This document shows, one piece after another, positions 12,492 to 24,652 of a stretch of 64,000 nucleotides of DNA. Position 1 is the first letter of the stretch, and each line of letters opens with the position of its first letter. The stretch covers positions 6,224,649 to 6,288,648 of the forward strand of contig CM055312.2 of the NCBI GenBank assembly GCA_029255685.2, written 5' to 3'. Made by a program: the position numbers and the translations under genes. The notes under the pieces are model-generated. The model searched no databases. It was not told the origin of the DNA and worked only from the letters and a program-made list of their open reading frames with translations. The DNA is from Silene conica. Taxonomy: Eukaryota > Streptophyta > Magnoliopsida > Caryophyllales > Caryophyllaceae.

Positions 12492-14206
12492 TGATGGCCC
12501 AGAATTTGCCATCACTACCGGTCATCAAACAAATTTTTATAACCCGAAGGAAAGTAGTACTTAGTTCGGGGTCGAACGCGAAGACGATGGGGAAATTTAT
12601 TAGTTAGGTTCCAATTAAAGCTTAAGTCGGAGGTAATAGTTTGATTTATGAAAAGACTAACAACTAAAGGCAAATAAGAACAATATGTTAAGATTAAATT
12701 GATGATAAGGAGAGCTAGGGTGTCGGGGGTCACTTAGGTGAGTCGGTAGCCAAACATAAGGTAACGGTCTTGTGTCACTTCTATGGTAAGTCTAGGGTCG
12801 TCTCTTCTCTCGAGTCGACTACCCTTAGGTCAAGACTAGTCCTAGCTTTCGCTACAAACCAAGCTAACCTAACACATAAACATGCTCATGAAACTCAGGA
12901 CCATCGTCTAAAGCAAACAAAGCGAAGACTAATACCCAACCGTCGTTGAGGCAATTCGTCGAACACGTAACATGCATGATGTGAAAACTCAACCAAAGAG
13001 GCAAAACAAGACTAACCCTAAGCATGTTTCATGGCTAATAACTACCCAAGCAAACCCTTAACCCTAGAATGAAACTACTCACACATGATTAAGAAGGAAA
13101 CATGAACAAATGAGGTATAGATGATAAACATTATGGGAAATGGCAAAAACAAGCAATAGATTAAAAAGAACTTGAGATAAATGTAAACAAATGGAAATAC
13201 TAAACAAGAGAAAGGAAGGTCATACCAATGCTTGCATTAAAGTGAAGAACTTGGATACAAATGAAGAATTCTCTCAAATATCTTCAAAATACACCCAAAA
13301 CTACAAATGTAAACTATTGATCTTCTAAGACTAAGGAATGATCAACAAGAACTACAAGATTAAAGTAAAATCTAATAAAAGGATTAAAATTCGTAAGAGA
13401 GTTTTTGATGGCTAAGTATGTATGAAATGAACAGTAAAAACCCTAAAATAAGTATGAAAATATCTCAAAAGTTGCGTATCAAATAATAGACTAAGTGCGG
13501 GTTTATATAGTGCGCGAAATTCTGAAATATGACTCTCAGCCGGTCTACCGGCTGCCGGTATGGAACCGGCTAAGAGTCAAAATGTAAACTTCTGAACATT
13601 TTCTTCTTTTGTTCAACAAGCACATTGATCTTCAGTCGACCGGCCGACTGCCGGTCGGGTACCGGCTGGGAGGCTGATTATGACTTCTGACTTTTCTTCT
13701 TCAATTTCTTCATCTACAGGTGCCACCAGCCGGTGGACCGGCTGCCGGTTGGCCACCGGCTGGGAACCCTTTTTCATGAATCTGCCCAACATTTGTTTTT
13801 TTCCAATTTCTCGAAATTTAACTAAGTATGGAAGTGACCCCCAGCCGGCCTACCGGCTGCCGGCCCGGTTGGGGACCGGCTTAGGATCAGATTTCAAAGC
13901 CTGTAAATTTCTTCATTTTTTGCCCAAAAGTCAAGTCAAGATCCCCAGTCGTCCTACCGGCCGCCGGCTGGGAGGGCCTGGAGGGGCTTCTTGCATTTTC
14001 TTCTCAATTTCTTCACATTTCGCTCCAAATTCGTCTCGTTTTCTCCCGTTTCTTCGCTCCCACCACAATACCTACAAAATGTGAATCAAATAGGAATAGT
14101 CGAGGTAACGGGCATAAAAACGAGCAAAGGCACGCAAAACGAGGTCGGATCGGGACCGAAAATGAAGAAAAAACAATGAAAATTATGACCAAAATAGAGC
14201 TCATCA
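12492..14206 (-). repeat. 3' LTR of the Athila-like element
   Basis: Reads TGATGGCCC at one end and CTCATCA at the other. Its first ~35 bp match the LTR remnant at 24619-24652 with few differences. Contains five GC-rich AGCCGG hairpins between 13531 and 13980 (separate entry). Confidence 0.8.
13531..13980. repeat. Cluster of five AGCCGG/CCGGCT hairpins
   Basis: Hairpins at about 13531-13578, 13631-13675, 13724-13768, 13836-13888 and 13941-13975. Each has the pattern AGCCGG(N)ACCGGCTGCCGG then ACCGGCT, giving nested pairing, with short flanks that mostly extend the stem. The DNA between units is ordinary AT-rich sequence. The open frame at 13680-14084 is a by-product. Confidence 0.85.
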
Positions 14207-17200
14207 GAATTCCCCACACTTAAACCTTACTCGTCCTCGAGTAAGAGATCAAGGAACTATATAACCCTTATTCGAAAACAAAGAAACAAACTAACTAAGC
14301 TAACTAGAAGCCGAATCGGGTTTAGCGACACCCGTAGCCCTTTCAACTCACAATTTGACATTCATGAGGAAGAATGCCCTATTGCAAGGCAAGTATGGTC
14401 TTGCTACAAAATTTTTGATGCAAACAAGTCAAAACAAAACACATATAAACAAGCAACATGCATCGGAAAAAGGAAAAGACAACCGTTTGCCTCATCCAAG
14501 CGGAGTTTTGAAGAACAAAACAAAGGAGGTCTATAGCGGAGGATGCCCTCAAAGTCTAACCACGGTGTCAAACCCCTAAATCAAGCTCAAGTAACCAAAA
14601 ATGACATCACCAAAGACCAAGAAACTAATTCAAGGCGGGCAAACGGAAGTACTAAGCTATACTTCCAAGAATGACACAACACACGCATGTGCAAGACCCA
14701 TAACCGATAAAAGAACCCTAAGTACCGACTCTCACGGGTGACACTTAACACACAAGGAAAGAAAGGGGGTGATTTTTGTGACAAAAAGTAACCAAAATCA
14801 CTCACCTACCTCAACTTGCGAAGCATGCCCGCAATCTAGAATGGTACTCCATCCAAAAATCCATGAGAAAATGCAAATGTACACGATGAGAACAACAACA
14901 AGGATGCAACGGGGCTTGGGTCGGGTGAAAATGGTTTGGTGCAAGCACCGTTCTAGAATTTGAGGCTCAAAAACAAGAATGATTGCCATAATCAACACAA
15001 CTCCTTATTACAACAACTAAGCAACGTCTATGCCCTAACTTTGGTTTTAACAAAACCAAGCAAAAATTGCATAAACCCCAACTTACTTTGGAAAAAACGA
15101 ACCCATCACAACCCTAAACAAAGTGGTCATTATTAAAAACACCGAACAACGTCTACACCCTAACATACGACTTGAAAACCAAATCAAATGCAAAAATTGT
15201 GTAAACCCGGCACGCGTGCAAAAACATCAAAAGACCACATTATTATAGCAACGGCTTTTTCTATGTCCCCTTGATGGAAGGGATTTGTTGCTAGCCTTTT
15301 TCTCTTTCAAAACACATATATACACTTTTCTTTTTGGATTTTTCAAAACTTTTTCAACTTTTTCTTTGATTTTCTATTTTCTCTCTTTTTTCATTTTTTT
15401 TCTTTTTTTTTCTTTTTGTCAATCCTCCATTCACCAAGAAAACAGCAAGTAGTGACCAAAACGGAAGAGTGCACCAACCAACATCTAAATCCCAACTCTA
15501 CCACCAACAAAGTACCACAAAAGCAACCATTCTTGATCAAGGAAGGTGTTTTTGGGGATGTAGCTCATTTAGTGGTTAAGGCCAAATGAATAGGCTAAGG
15601 CTCAAAGTGGTTAAACAAAAGAGGGAATAAGATGCAAGAGTCAAAACAAGGCTAATTTGGCAAATGTGAAGTTGATTTATTTAGAACAAGAGTTGTCTCA
15701 CATGCACATGAACACTAACACGGAAATAAGGAACGAGCGCCATACTTATGCGTATAGACATAACACACCACGTAAGGAGGACTACTCACAATCCTAAACT
15801 GAGTCGGTTTGATGGGCCGACTATAAAGGAGGCTCTATCCTCACATTTGAGTAGCTAATGTCGGTCCTAGGTCGAGTCAAGGTCTAACACGGTCTCACAT
15901 GGCGGTCGAAACTTGGTCATTAAGCCTAGACTTCCGGGTCCTTGCAAGCAAGAACCCTAACAAGGTGACATCAAAAGGTGCAAGCTATTAGCAGGGGTAA
16001 GACACAAGCAAGACAAATATCATCATTGACGGCATATATCCTCTACTATTCAACCTCCTATGCATATTTACAAACAAATGCAAAATAGAAAACCGACTAA
16101 CACATATTTACAAAACTATGAAAATGAAAAGCATGTGAAATTAAATTAAACTAAAACAACAAACATACAAACATGCAACACCAAAATGACTAATCTAGCA
16201 GCACATCAACCACAACAACCACAAGTTCCCCAAAGGAACATCCAAGGCACAAAAATCCCGTTCTCCTTCATGCTATCAACATAAAAAGAAAATAGGAAAG
16301 GGAAGAAAGAAGTAGGAAAGAGTATACCAAGCATCTTCATTCTTCTAACACCTCGGATTGTTGTTGCATCTGCCACTGGTTAGCCCAACAAACGTATATA
16401 TACAATGCAAACAAAGAACGAAAACGAAAGAAAGGAAGAACATGTTTTTTGAAAATTTTGAATTTTTTCTATTTTTTTGGTATTTTTGAAGTTTTTTCAT
16501 ATTTTCAAAAGCAAATAAATATTCACAAAGTGGATATTTTCCCTCCCCAAACTTAAGATTTACACTGTCCTCAATGGAACAAAGTGCAAGGGGGAAATGA
16601 AGAAAAAGAACGAAAACAACATGTTTTTGGCTTTTTTGAAATTTTTGAGAAAATGAAAAACTTGTTTTTGCGCTTTTTTGAAATAAACGGTTATTCCTCC
16701 CCACACTTATTTATGTGCATAATGTGAGGAGGAAAACCGGAAAATAAAGAACATGTTTTTGAAGGTTTTTGGTTTTTCAATTTTTTTGGATTTTTGATTT
16801 TTAAACAAAGGTAAACAAAGGTAAACAAAAGAAATGAAAAACTAAAAACTAGACTAAATGCAAACTAAGTGCTCTAATCTACATGTATGCAAACTACATG
16901 TGACAATATGATATAAAATGTAAATCTAATGCATCTAAATGAATACAACTAAATGCAACTAAACTAATTATATGAAGTGATGAAATGGAAATCAAATAAG
17001 CTAACTAAACTAACTAGCTACTCTAAGTGCATGCTAGAAAGTAAAATGCAAACTAAAGTGAAATTTGGATTAAAGGGAGTTACTTGCTTTGGATTTTCAT
17101 ATGGGAGCAAAGACATCACCTACCACCTCCAAAGATGGTCACTCATCATCTTCATCATCACCTCCATTACCGCTCACATCACCATCTCCATTGCCATCTA

Positions 17201-17275
17201 CTACCATGTAGTCATCCGGGTTGTTCACTAAATCACGAAAGGGGGAAGCATGCGAGCCACTAGCTCCGGTGTCAC
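14207..17275 (-). other. 3' untranslated interior of the Athila-like element
   Basis: About 3 kb between the ORF1-like frame and the 3' LTR with no coding sequence. A perfect 8-bp hairpin with loop AGGA on the element's sense strand (14226-14245) lies beside the polypurine tract at 14207-14220. Further copies of a CCTCCCCACACTT/CCTCCCCAAACTT motif lie near 16540 and 16690, resembling extra polypurine tracts. There are long T-rich tracts at 15300-15420 and 16440-16800. Confidence 0.65.
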
Positions 17276-18805
17276 CTACCATGCCACGGGGAGAGGGATG
17301 CCCTTGAGGGCGAGGGCCGAGTTCCCAGCCCCACGAAAATTTAGGGGAAAGATTGGGCTAGAGAAGTAGCCCGGGGCAACATTAATCTCCCCGTAAAAAC
17401 GCCCTTCGGGGGGCACATAACCACGATCTGGAGGCAGGTAGTAAGAAGGATGACCACCGGCCGCATGATGATACCCTTGGAGAACAGACTGGTCATAACT
17501 AGGAAAGGTCCCATAGGCTTGATCGTGGTACAAATAGTCAAGCATATAGGTCAAATCCCGATGGCGCTCATCCGCCAATGCTTGGCGCTCATCTGCAAGG
17601 TCTGTCGCCGTCTTCATACCCAAATCAACTCGGGCCATGAAATCTATGAGGTCCTGATGCATAGGGGAAGGCTGGGAAGGAACGGAACTGGAGGTGGATC
17701 CCTGGAAAAATGAAGGACCACTCTGAAAAGGAGGCATAGTGACTGCGGGCTGCTCAAACTGGAGGTCGGAGGAGGTAGTACCGATCCTATCTCGGGTATA
17801 CACTCTGGGAGGACGCTGATCAGGAGGGAGCTCATCTGGCTTGACCTCAATGTCAAGAAGGTATGAGGCACTACCTGGCACTACTCTCATCCTATCGGTG
17901 TTAGGCAAAGGCACGAAATTTCTGAACTTGTTATTGACGCGAATCTGCCAATACTCTTTCCGATCATTGGGGTTATATTTGATCCACCCCAAGGCCTCCT
18001 GCAAGTACCGGCGAGATAACACGTTCTCACCCTGGATATAGTCCACCGTAAAATGCCTCAGACAAAGGTCTTCGGCTATCAAGGTGACCATCCCGCCAAC
18101 ACAAATATGGGTGGTAAGCTGAGGTTGGGTTGCCAACCTACTCAAGTGAAGTGCCATATGATGGGCGATGTTAAGTTTCGGCCCATTGACCAAATAACAC
18201 CCTAAGATCTCAAGCTCCGCAGTAGTGAAATTATGAGGCTCATCCCGAGAAAAGACGGTCCACCCCATGAACCGGTGCCATATCCTAATCGGTGCCAAAT
18301 GCACCCTATTAGCCGGTTTCTTCTTTGTTCTATCACTCGCTAAACCGGTAATGGTTGTCCAAATAGCCTCCGTGTCAAATCCCTCCGGAGGCTTAATCGA
18401 CAATTTTCCATTGAGACCAAAAATCAAAGCAAAGTTCTCCAAAGTAAGACGGTGATCCTTATTCATGAGACGAAACTCTAAGAAGGCTACCTTCCCTACA
18501 CTCCGGTTTTTTGTAACTACAAGGGAGCTCAAAAACTCCCAAGTCAATCGAGGAGAGGTGTGAACCAGTCTAGTATCGTATAAGACTTTCATCCCCAAAC
18601 CATCAAAAAGTGCCTCAGTGATCCTTTCAATCTCTAACTCCCTCAAACCAGCCCTATCAATAAACCTAGTCGGGTGAAGGGGGCGATGCTTGAAATAAGT
18701 AAAGTTACCTTTTTGCTGGATAGTAGCGTATTGGAGGCCGGGAAAGTTCGGATCCGGACCAATATAATTGCTATCAAGCACATTTTGCACTTCTTGTTCC
18801 ATCAT
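17276..18805 (-). CDS. Athila ORF1-like protein (retroelement)
   Basis: Open frame of 509 residues. The first ~330 residues resemble the Athila ORF-1 family of plant retrotransposons (conserved blocks around SPRLTWEFLSSL and LTLENFALIFGL, then a helical region). The C-terminal third is low-complexity, rich in Pro, Ser, Tyr and Gly, with a short charged segment (ADERQALADERH). In Athila elements this frame lies downstream of pol. Its function is unsettled; it has been suggested to be a plant-specific accessory or envelope-position protein. Host function is not implied. Confidence 0.7.
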   Translation of the reverse strand: MMEQEVQNVLDSNYIGPDPNFPGLQYATIQQKGNFTYFKHRPLHPTRFIDRAGLRELEIERITEALFDGLGMKVLYDTRLVHTSPRLTWEFLSSLVVTKNRSVGKVAFLEFRLMNKDHRLTLENFALIFGLNGKLSIKPPEGFDTEAIWTTITGLASDRTKKKPANRVHLAPIRIWHRFMGWTVFSRDEPHNFTTAELEILGCYLVNGPKLNIAHHMALHLSRLATQPQLTTHICVGGMVTLIAEDLCLRHFTVDYIQGENVLSRRYLQEALGWIKYNPNDRKEYWQIRVNNKFRNFVPLPNTDRMRVVPGSASYLLDIEVKPDELPPDQRPPRVYTRDRIGTTSSDLQFEQPAVTMPPFQSGPSFFQGSTSSSVPSQPSPMHQDLIDFMARVDLGMKTATDLADERQALADERHRDLTYMLDYLYHDQAYGTFPSYDQSVLQGYHHAAGGHPSYYLPPDRGYVPPEGRFYGEINVAPGYFSSPIFPLNFRGAGNSALALKGIPLPVAW

Positions 18806-19027
18806 CGGGTCATGGCGCGATTTTTATCTTGTCTCAGTCCTTCCTGACATGGTTAACTTGTATGGATTTGATGAGGGGTTGAAAAGGGTTTGATTTAGGA
18901 TGAGTGATGGAGTTTTTTTAGGTAGGGGATTTAAGAGAGAAGAGGGAAATAAGAAAGAAATAAGAAGAAATGAGGTTGAAATGAGAACAAATAAAGGATG
19001 TCGTGCGTTTTAATTTGCGAAACAGGC

Positions 19028-19150
19028 GACTCTGAGCCGGTCTGGCACCGGCTGCCGGTCGACCGGCTCAAAGTTAGGGTTAGGAGATTTTTTGATTTTT
19101 CGCGATTTTTTTTTTAAATCTGATTACGAGCCGGTAGACCGGCTCAAAAT
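19028..19150. repeat. Two AGCCGG hairpins inside the Athila-like element
   Basis: Hairpins at about 19028-19075 (TGAGCCGG pairing with CCGGCTCA) and 19127-19150 (a short form GAGCCGGTAGACCGGCTC). Same family as the hairpins in the LTR, here in the interior just left of the nested solo LTR. Confidence 0.8.
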
Positions 19151-19168
19151 CGGCCTTCGGTGTCTTCC

Positions 19169-20675
19169 TGATAGCCGGGTTTTTGTCGTCAATTCCGGCA
19201 CCAAAAACAATTTGTAAACTCCCAAATTAAGTAGTATAATTTACGGTCGAACCCAAAGGATGGTGGGGTTAGGTTATAAGTCTCGTTTAAGTTCTAGTTT
19301 AGTCGGTCAACAAGATTGTGAGATAGATAACTAAAGCCGTCTAAAGCTAAAAAAACAAGAGAAAACGGTAAATTAAGGGAGTTAGGGGTATGGGGTGTCA
19401 TGTAGTCAAGATTGGTCTAGCAATAGGGAAACGTAACATAAATTAGCATTCTTTCAAATCACTAATTCACGCAATAAGTAAGGTGATTATCATTAATTAG
19501 GGTCTCAAACTAGCATTCTCTCGAACAACTAATTAAATTCCCGATCAATACATTAACTCACTTTCGTGACGTCAACTTAACAATCATAGTCAAGTAACTA
19601 AGCCAATTAAACCTCGGATTTCTCATTGGCATAATTAAGCACACTAACCGTCATTAGCATCACAAGACTAATAATGAACAATAATCAAACCAAACATTAT
19701 TTAAACAATTACCCAACATCCAAGACTCAAACTTTTCTACACTAATCCCATCCCCTAACTATTAAACTACTCTAACATGAATAAATTAACACTAACTAAA
19801 CTACCCACTAACCTTAAACATGAAATAAACATAAATAAAGTAACAAAGATTAAAACTTTAATTAAAACAAACATTAACTCTATGAAAATAATAAATAATA
19901 AAACAAGAGTAAATAATAAAAGAGAGAAGAGAAAATTATACCATAGGGAAGGAAATGTTTAAAATTGCATAGATTTAGAAGATGGATTACAAAAGCTCGA
20001 AACTTGTTAACTAATTAAGCAAGTAATTGAAGTAATAAAAGGAAGAAAAATATGATAAAACTAAACTACATACTCCTCCTACTACCTACTGTTTGCGTTT
20101 TTTTTAAAAATGAACAAAGCTCCCCCGAAATGCTGCGTCGAAAATGCCCCATGAGCTAGCTGGCTGCTTGCTTTTCTTTTCCCCCGTGTTGGTTCAGCAC
20201 CACCAAAATTTCAACAGCAGGCTTCCTGCTTGCTTCTTTCTTTTTTCCAAATATTTCGGCCCAACAACATAAATTGTGAAAACTGTGAATGATCGCTGGC
20301 CCAAGTCTCCATTTTGCTTTTTCTCCGCCTTTTTTTTCGTCTTTCTTTAGTCCGTCTTGAGCCGGCTTTATTTCTCATACCCGAACTTGGTACCTTTTGA
20401 CTTAGATCAATGCTTCCTTTTTCTTGACCCGGTCTTATTTTCGCGTTGAACCGATTTGCTTCTGACTTTCCGTCTTACTTGTGCATTAAATTAATAAAAT
20501 AATAATAATACTACTAAAATTACGCATAAATACAAATAAATATTATATCTAAACTAATATGACTAATTATTATAAATTAGTTAATAAATGAGCTTATTAG
20601 ACAATTAAGCACCCAAAGTCGAGTCAGAATAAGGTAAAAATGAGGGGTAAAACAGTACCAAAATAGTACTCATCA
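19169..20675 (-). mobile_element. Solo LTR of a second Athila-like family, nested
   Basis: 1,507 bp starting TGATAGCC and ending ACTCATCA, flanked by a perfect 5-bp duplication cttcc (19164-19168 and 20676-20680). Both ends resemble those of the host element's LTR (TGATGGCC and GCTCATCA), so it comes from a related but distinct family. Internal A-rich and AAT-rich stretches only; the small open frame at 19777-19962 is not convincing. A solo LTR implies recombination between two LTRs after insertion. Confidence 0.88.
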
Positions 20676-20720
20676 CTTCCCTTCAGTCTTATCTTCTTCT
20701 TCTTGCTTCACTTACAAAAA

Positions 20721-21038
20721 CCCCCAGCCGGCGGACCGGCTGCCGGCCGACCGGCTGGGGTCCTTCTTCTCTTCCTTTTTCTTCAAGTTTGGACACACAC
20801 TCATGATTCCCAGCCGGTGGACCGGCTGCCGGCCTACCGACTGGGAATCAAGCCTCTATGATTTCTTTCGTCTTTTTGAATAAGTAACATGCCTCTAAGC
20901 CGGTTTACCGGCCGCCGGTTTGGTGCAGGCTGGGAGTGCAAAATCTGAAATCTGCCAAATAAATTATCAAAAACAGAAATGTGCCCAGGTACTCTTAGCC
21001 GGTATGGGACCGTCAGCCGGTAGGCCGGCTGGGAGTAC
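20721..21038. repeat. Four AGCCGG hairpins inside the Athila-like element
   Basis: Hairpins at about 20721-20762, 20805-20849, 20891-20937 and 20989-21038, spaced about 84-98 bp. Stem flanks differ but stay paired: GATTCCCAG with CTGGGAATC in the second, GTACTCTTAG with CTGGGAGTAC in the fourth, where two pairs would be G-U in RNA. They lie between gag-protease and the nested solo LTR, where polymerase would be expected in a full element. Confidence 0.85.
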
Positions 21039-21506
21039 CTGTACACAATTTCGAAAAATAATTTACTTGAACATAAAAAACGATTTTGCAAACAACAATT
21101 TTGCCTAACATCCTCCGACTCCACTCAAGAATAAACCAAAAACAAGCAACCAACACTTCCAAATCTCACATGCAAGCTAGAAATCAAACTAAAAATTGAA
21201 CTAAAAATGCAAACTACATGAAAGAAAGGAAGCTAATACTTACCAACGGTGGTTATTAAGTGACTCCACCAAACCTTACACGAACAATCTTCAATTTCCT
21301 TGAACGGAAACTCCGTCCATGCTAGCCAAAGACCTTAGAAAACGGTCAAAGGCCTCGGCCGAAGCTTCCACCTTGCTCTCATGGGCGAATCCCGCTTCAC
21401 ACATCGTCAACTTTCGAACCTTCACATCTTTTCCGGCAATTAGCTCCCCTAGGTCCCCTTTTTCGACCAAGGGATCCTCAAAAGAACTAGTACAACTCGG
21501 TTTCTC

Positions 21507-24435
21507 TTATCTTTCAAACAACTTTCCGCTAGCAAAACTAGCATCCTCACTCTTCAAAGTTAAACTTTCCATGATTCCCTTTTCGTCAAGCATCTTAGGG
21601 ACATCATTCACCATCACACATGCAACCATGTCAACATTTCTTGCTTTGTAACTTGTACCGGGAGCTTCCGGAAGTTCAAACTCCGTCACTTCCTCTCCCA
21701 CTTGGAATGATAGCCTTCCTCTCTTCACATCAATAGTCGCTCCTCCGGTGGCCAAGAATGGCCTACCGAGTATCACGAAAGAGTTGTTACCCACGGGGAC
21801 ATCCAATATCAAGAAGTCGGTGGGGATTGATAGGTTCCCCACCTTGACAATTGTATCTTCAAGCATCCCTAGAGGAAGTTTCTCGGTACCATTCGCAAGA
21901 GTGATAGAGGTTGTAGCGGGGGACAAATTCTTGATGTCCAACTTCTTGACCATCGCTAGAGGCATGACGCTCACGCTTGCTCCCAAGTCACATAATGCAT
22001 TCTCAATTTTCTTCCCTCCCACATAGCAATTTATCGAAAAGCTACCCGGATCTCCGAGTTTGATGGGGAGGGTGCTTGGGACTTTCTTGGCGGACATGAT
22101 TGCATTTACTTCTCTTTTCTCTTCTCGTGAGGGGATTGTTGCTTCCACCTCTTCTACAAGTTTTATCAATTCCTCACAACGAGGATCTCCTTTTGTAATT
22201 TTCTGGAAAAACTCACAAACTCTTCTCTCAATGAGCCCTTCTTCATGTTCGGACTCTTCTTCAACCACACTTTTTCCTTTCTCAATATTCACTTTCCTTT
22301 CATCTTTCTTCTTCGTTGGAAACTCTTTTACTTGTTCCATCACAAATAAATCTTCATTCATCCCATCTTGGTCACTAGCATCTGGGGAAACAACGGGCAC
22401 CATCACCATTGCTTCCTCCTCACTATCCCCTCCAATTTCACTTCCAAAAACCGTCATGAGTTGCTCAAGTGAGGGTTTTCCTCCGCTACTAGTAGTTTCA
22501 AGCATCGGTTGCTCATCGGCATTTGTTATAATTGTATTAACCCCTTGATGTTTTGTAGCATCTCTCGAGCTTTGTCCTTGAGCTAGAAAATCACCCGGAG
22601 GCCTTTGAGGATTGGCTAAGGCTTGGGAAGCGACTCTAGCCTCCATCTCTCTTATCTCCTTTTGGTTGGCATTCCTCAAGTTCATCATCTCTTGGTTGTG
22701 GGTAGTTTGCATATTCTTCACAAGCTTGAGTAATTCACCCACTTGATTCTCACTCGATGGTTCTTGGTGAGGGGTATTAGTAAGAGGCAAAGCAAATCCA
22801 TAGTCGTTCCTAGGGACTCCAACTTGAAAGTTCCCCTTTGGCATTTGGCTATTGAAGTTGGGATTTTGTTGAATGAAATTTGGGTCATTGAAACCTTGGT
22901 TGTGAAAGTTTTGGTTTGGATTTTGGTTGTTGTGGAAATTGTTTTGAAATGGGGGTGGATTGAAGTTTTGGTTTTGGTGTTGGTTGTGGTTTTGGTTGTT
23001 GATGTTGAAATTCGGGTTGTTGTTGTTGAAATTCAGGTTGTTGTAACTTTGGTCATTGAAGTTTGGTGCAAAGCCTTGATTGGCTTGGTTTGATTGATTC
23101 CCTTGATAGAAATTTTGATTGTGGTAATTGTTTCTTGGGTTGAAATTCCCACCCCTTGGTTGGAAACCGGGTGGGTTTTGAACTTGGTTTTGTTGAAGTT
23201 GGTGTGGGTTTAAAACATTCGTGCTTTTGTAACGCATGTAAGGGCTTCCTCGAATGCCCGGGTGATAGTAATTGAAATTCGGGTTGAAAGTGTTTGGATT
23301 CCTTGAGTTGTTGAATTCTGGGAAGGCATACAATTCCTCTTCACTCTCACTTCCCTCAAAAGAATTATTGGCACATACATCAAATGTATGCCCACTCCCA
23401 CCACACAAGTCACATGAAACAACATTGTGCACTTGGTACATTCCCGGAGTGTTCCCCTTGGTCTCCTTGCTTGAAGATCCCTTTGTTAATTCCTCCAACT
23501 TTTCTGTCAACATATCAATTTTGGCATTTGTTTCTTCATTTGCCTTAGAGTTGGAGAGATTCTCGTTCGGATATTTGCTACTCCTTCTCAAGACATTTCT
23601 TCTCGTGCCATAGTTCTCCTCGGAATCCACTATCTTCTTGATAAGCTCGGTTCCATCTTCATTTGAGAGTTTGAAAGAAGGTTTGGGTTGTATACCATAT
23701 GGGTATCCCATGATGAGGACACCGAGCAAGCAAGTCTTGGTATCTATCCCATGCCTCTCCCAAGCTTTCACCCTCATCTTGGTGAAATTGGGTGATTTCA
23801 TTACGGAGCATTGCGGTTTTCGAAGATGGATAGTACTTAGCAAGAAAAGCCGTGGCTAAGTCATCCCAAGTAGTGAAAGTATTCGGGGGATGAACATTCA
23901 ACCACCAATCCGCCTTGTCCGTTAAGGAGTAGGGAAAAAGCATTAGCCTCAAAGTTTCTTCCGGCACCCCCGTTTTCTTGATCATGGCAACTTTGCCCTT
24001 AAACTTTCTCAAATTTCCGTGAGCATCTTCATGAGAGGCTCCACTAAAAGCATTCTTCTCAATAGAGCTCATTTGAGAAGGGTGAATCTCGAAGTTTTGG
24101 GGCACAAGAGTGCCAAAATTAATGGGGTTTGTTGTATCATTGTGGTTTGGCCGATTGTGATCTCTAAGGGCGGCCATTATGGGAATTTGTGGGTGGTTTG
24201 GAATGTGAGGTGAGGGTGGTGGTGATTGGTAGAAAGGGTTGTCGAAGTTTTCGGAGGTTGGGCTTGGAATGCTTTGATTTGGGATTTGTGGTTCGGGTGA
24301 AGGAAGGTGGTTGTTTTGACTAGTAGATGCTTGGGAGGTAATTCTCACTCTTGCTAAGGTCCGGTTCCTTAAGGCTCGAAAAAGCCTTTCCGGTTCGGAA
24401 GTCGAAAACAAAGAATTCGAGTCACCCCTAGGCAT
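21507..24435 (-). pseudogene. gag-protease region of the Athila-like element
   Basis: Two overlapping open frames, 23659-24435 (258 residues) and 21507-23843 (778 residues). The first has the Athila/Gypsy gag core (LRLMLFPYSLTDKADWWLN). The second continues gag through a long Asn/Gln/Phe-rich stretch, has a zinc-knuckle-like CDLCGGSGHTFDVC, and an aspartic protease of the plant retroelement type with the motif CDLGASVSVMPL. The region is broken at least once. The low-complexity Asn-rich part explains the long antisense frames seen over it. Confidence 0.82.
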
Positions 24436-24597
24436 AAAAACTTGGCAAAAAGATTAGTCGTCCTAGTGTTTTTTAGGCACTAGGGAGAGTAAAATGTCAA
24501 CCACTCTACACTTAACTAACAAAGCTTTGATCAAAACAAAGAAAGCACAACTAACTAAAGCTAAAACTAAAACTAAACTAAACAATTTCTAGTACCG

Positions 24598-24615
24598 TCC
24601 CCGGCAACGGCGCCA
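24598..24615 (-). other. Primer binding site of the Athila-like element
   Basis: On the minus strand TGGCGCCGTTGCCGGGGA, the sequence typical of the leader next to the 5' LTR in Athila and Ogre-type elements. Three bases separate it from the LTR remnant at 24619. It fixes the element's orientation. Confidence 0.8.
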
Positions 24616-24652
24616 TTTTGATGGCCCGGAATTTGCCGTCACTACCGGTCAT

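Larger units (their letters stand above)
12492..24652 (-). mobile_element. Athila-like Ty3/Gypsy element, broken
   Basis: Read on the minus strand. The 5' LTR survives only as 24619-24652, next to a primer binding site. Then come gag-protease (21507-24435), a hairpin-rich region split by a solo LTR of a related family, an ORF1-like frame (17276-18805), about 3 kb of untranslated DNA and the 3' LTR (12492-14206). A purine tract of the type AAGTGTGGGGAA precedes that LTR. No reverse transcriptase or integrase is visible, so the element could not have moved alone. It is broken (several lesions). No flanking duplication is left because one LTR is incomplete. Moderately old, since it has had time to collect a nested solo LTR. 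Confidence 0.82.

Noticed and set aside
22060-22548. Plus-strand frames across gag-protease of the Athila-like element
   Set aside because: Shadows of the minus-strand coding region; Ser/Phe/Val-rich low-complexity products.
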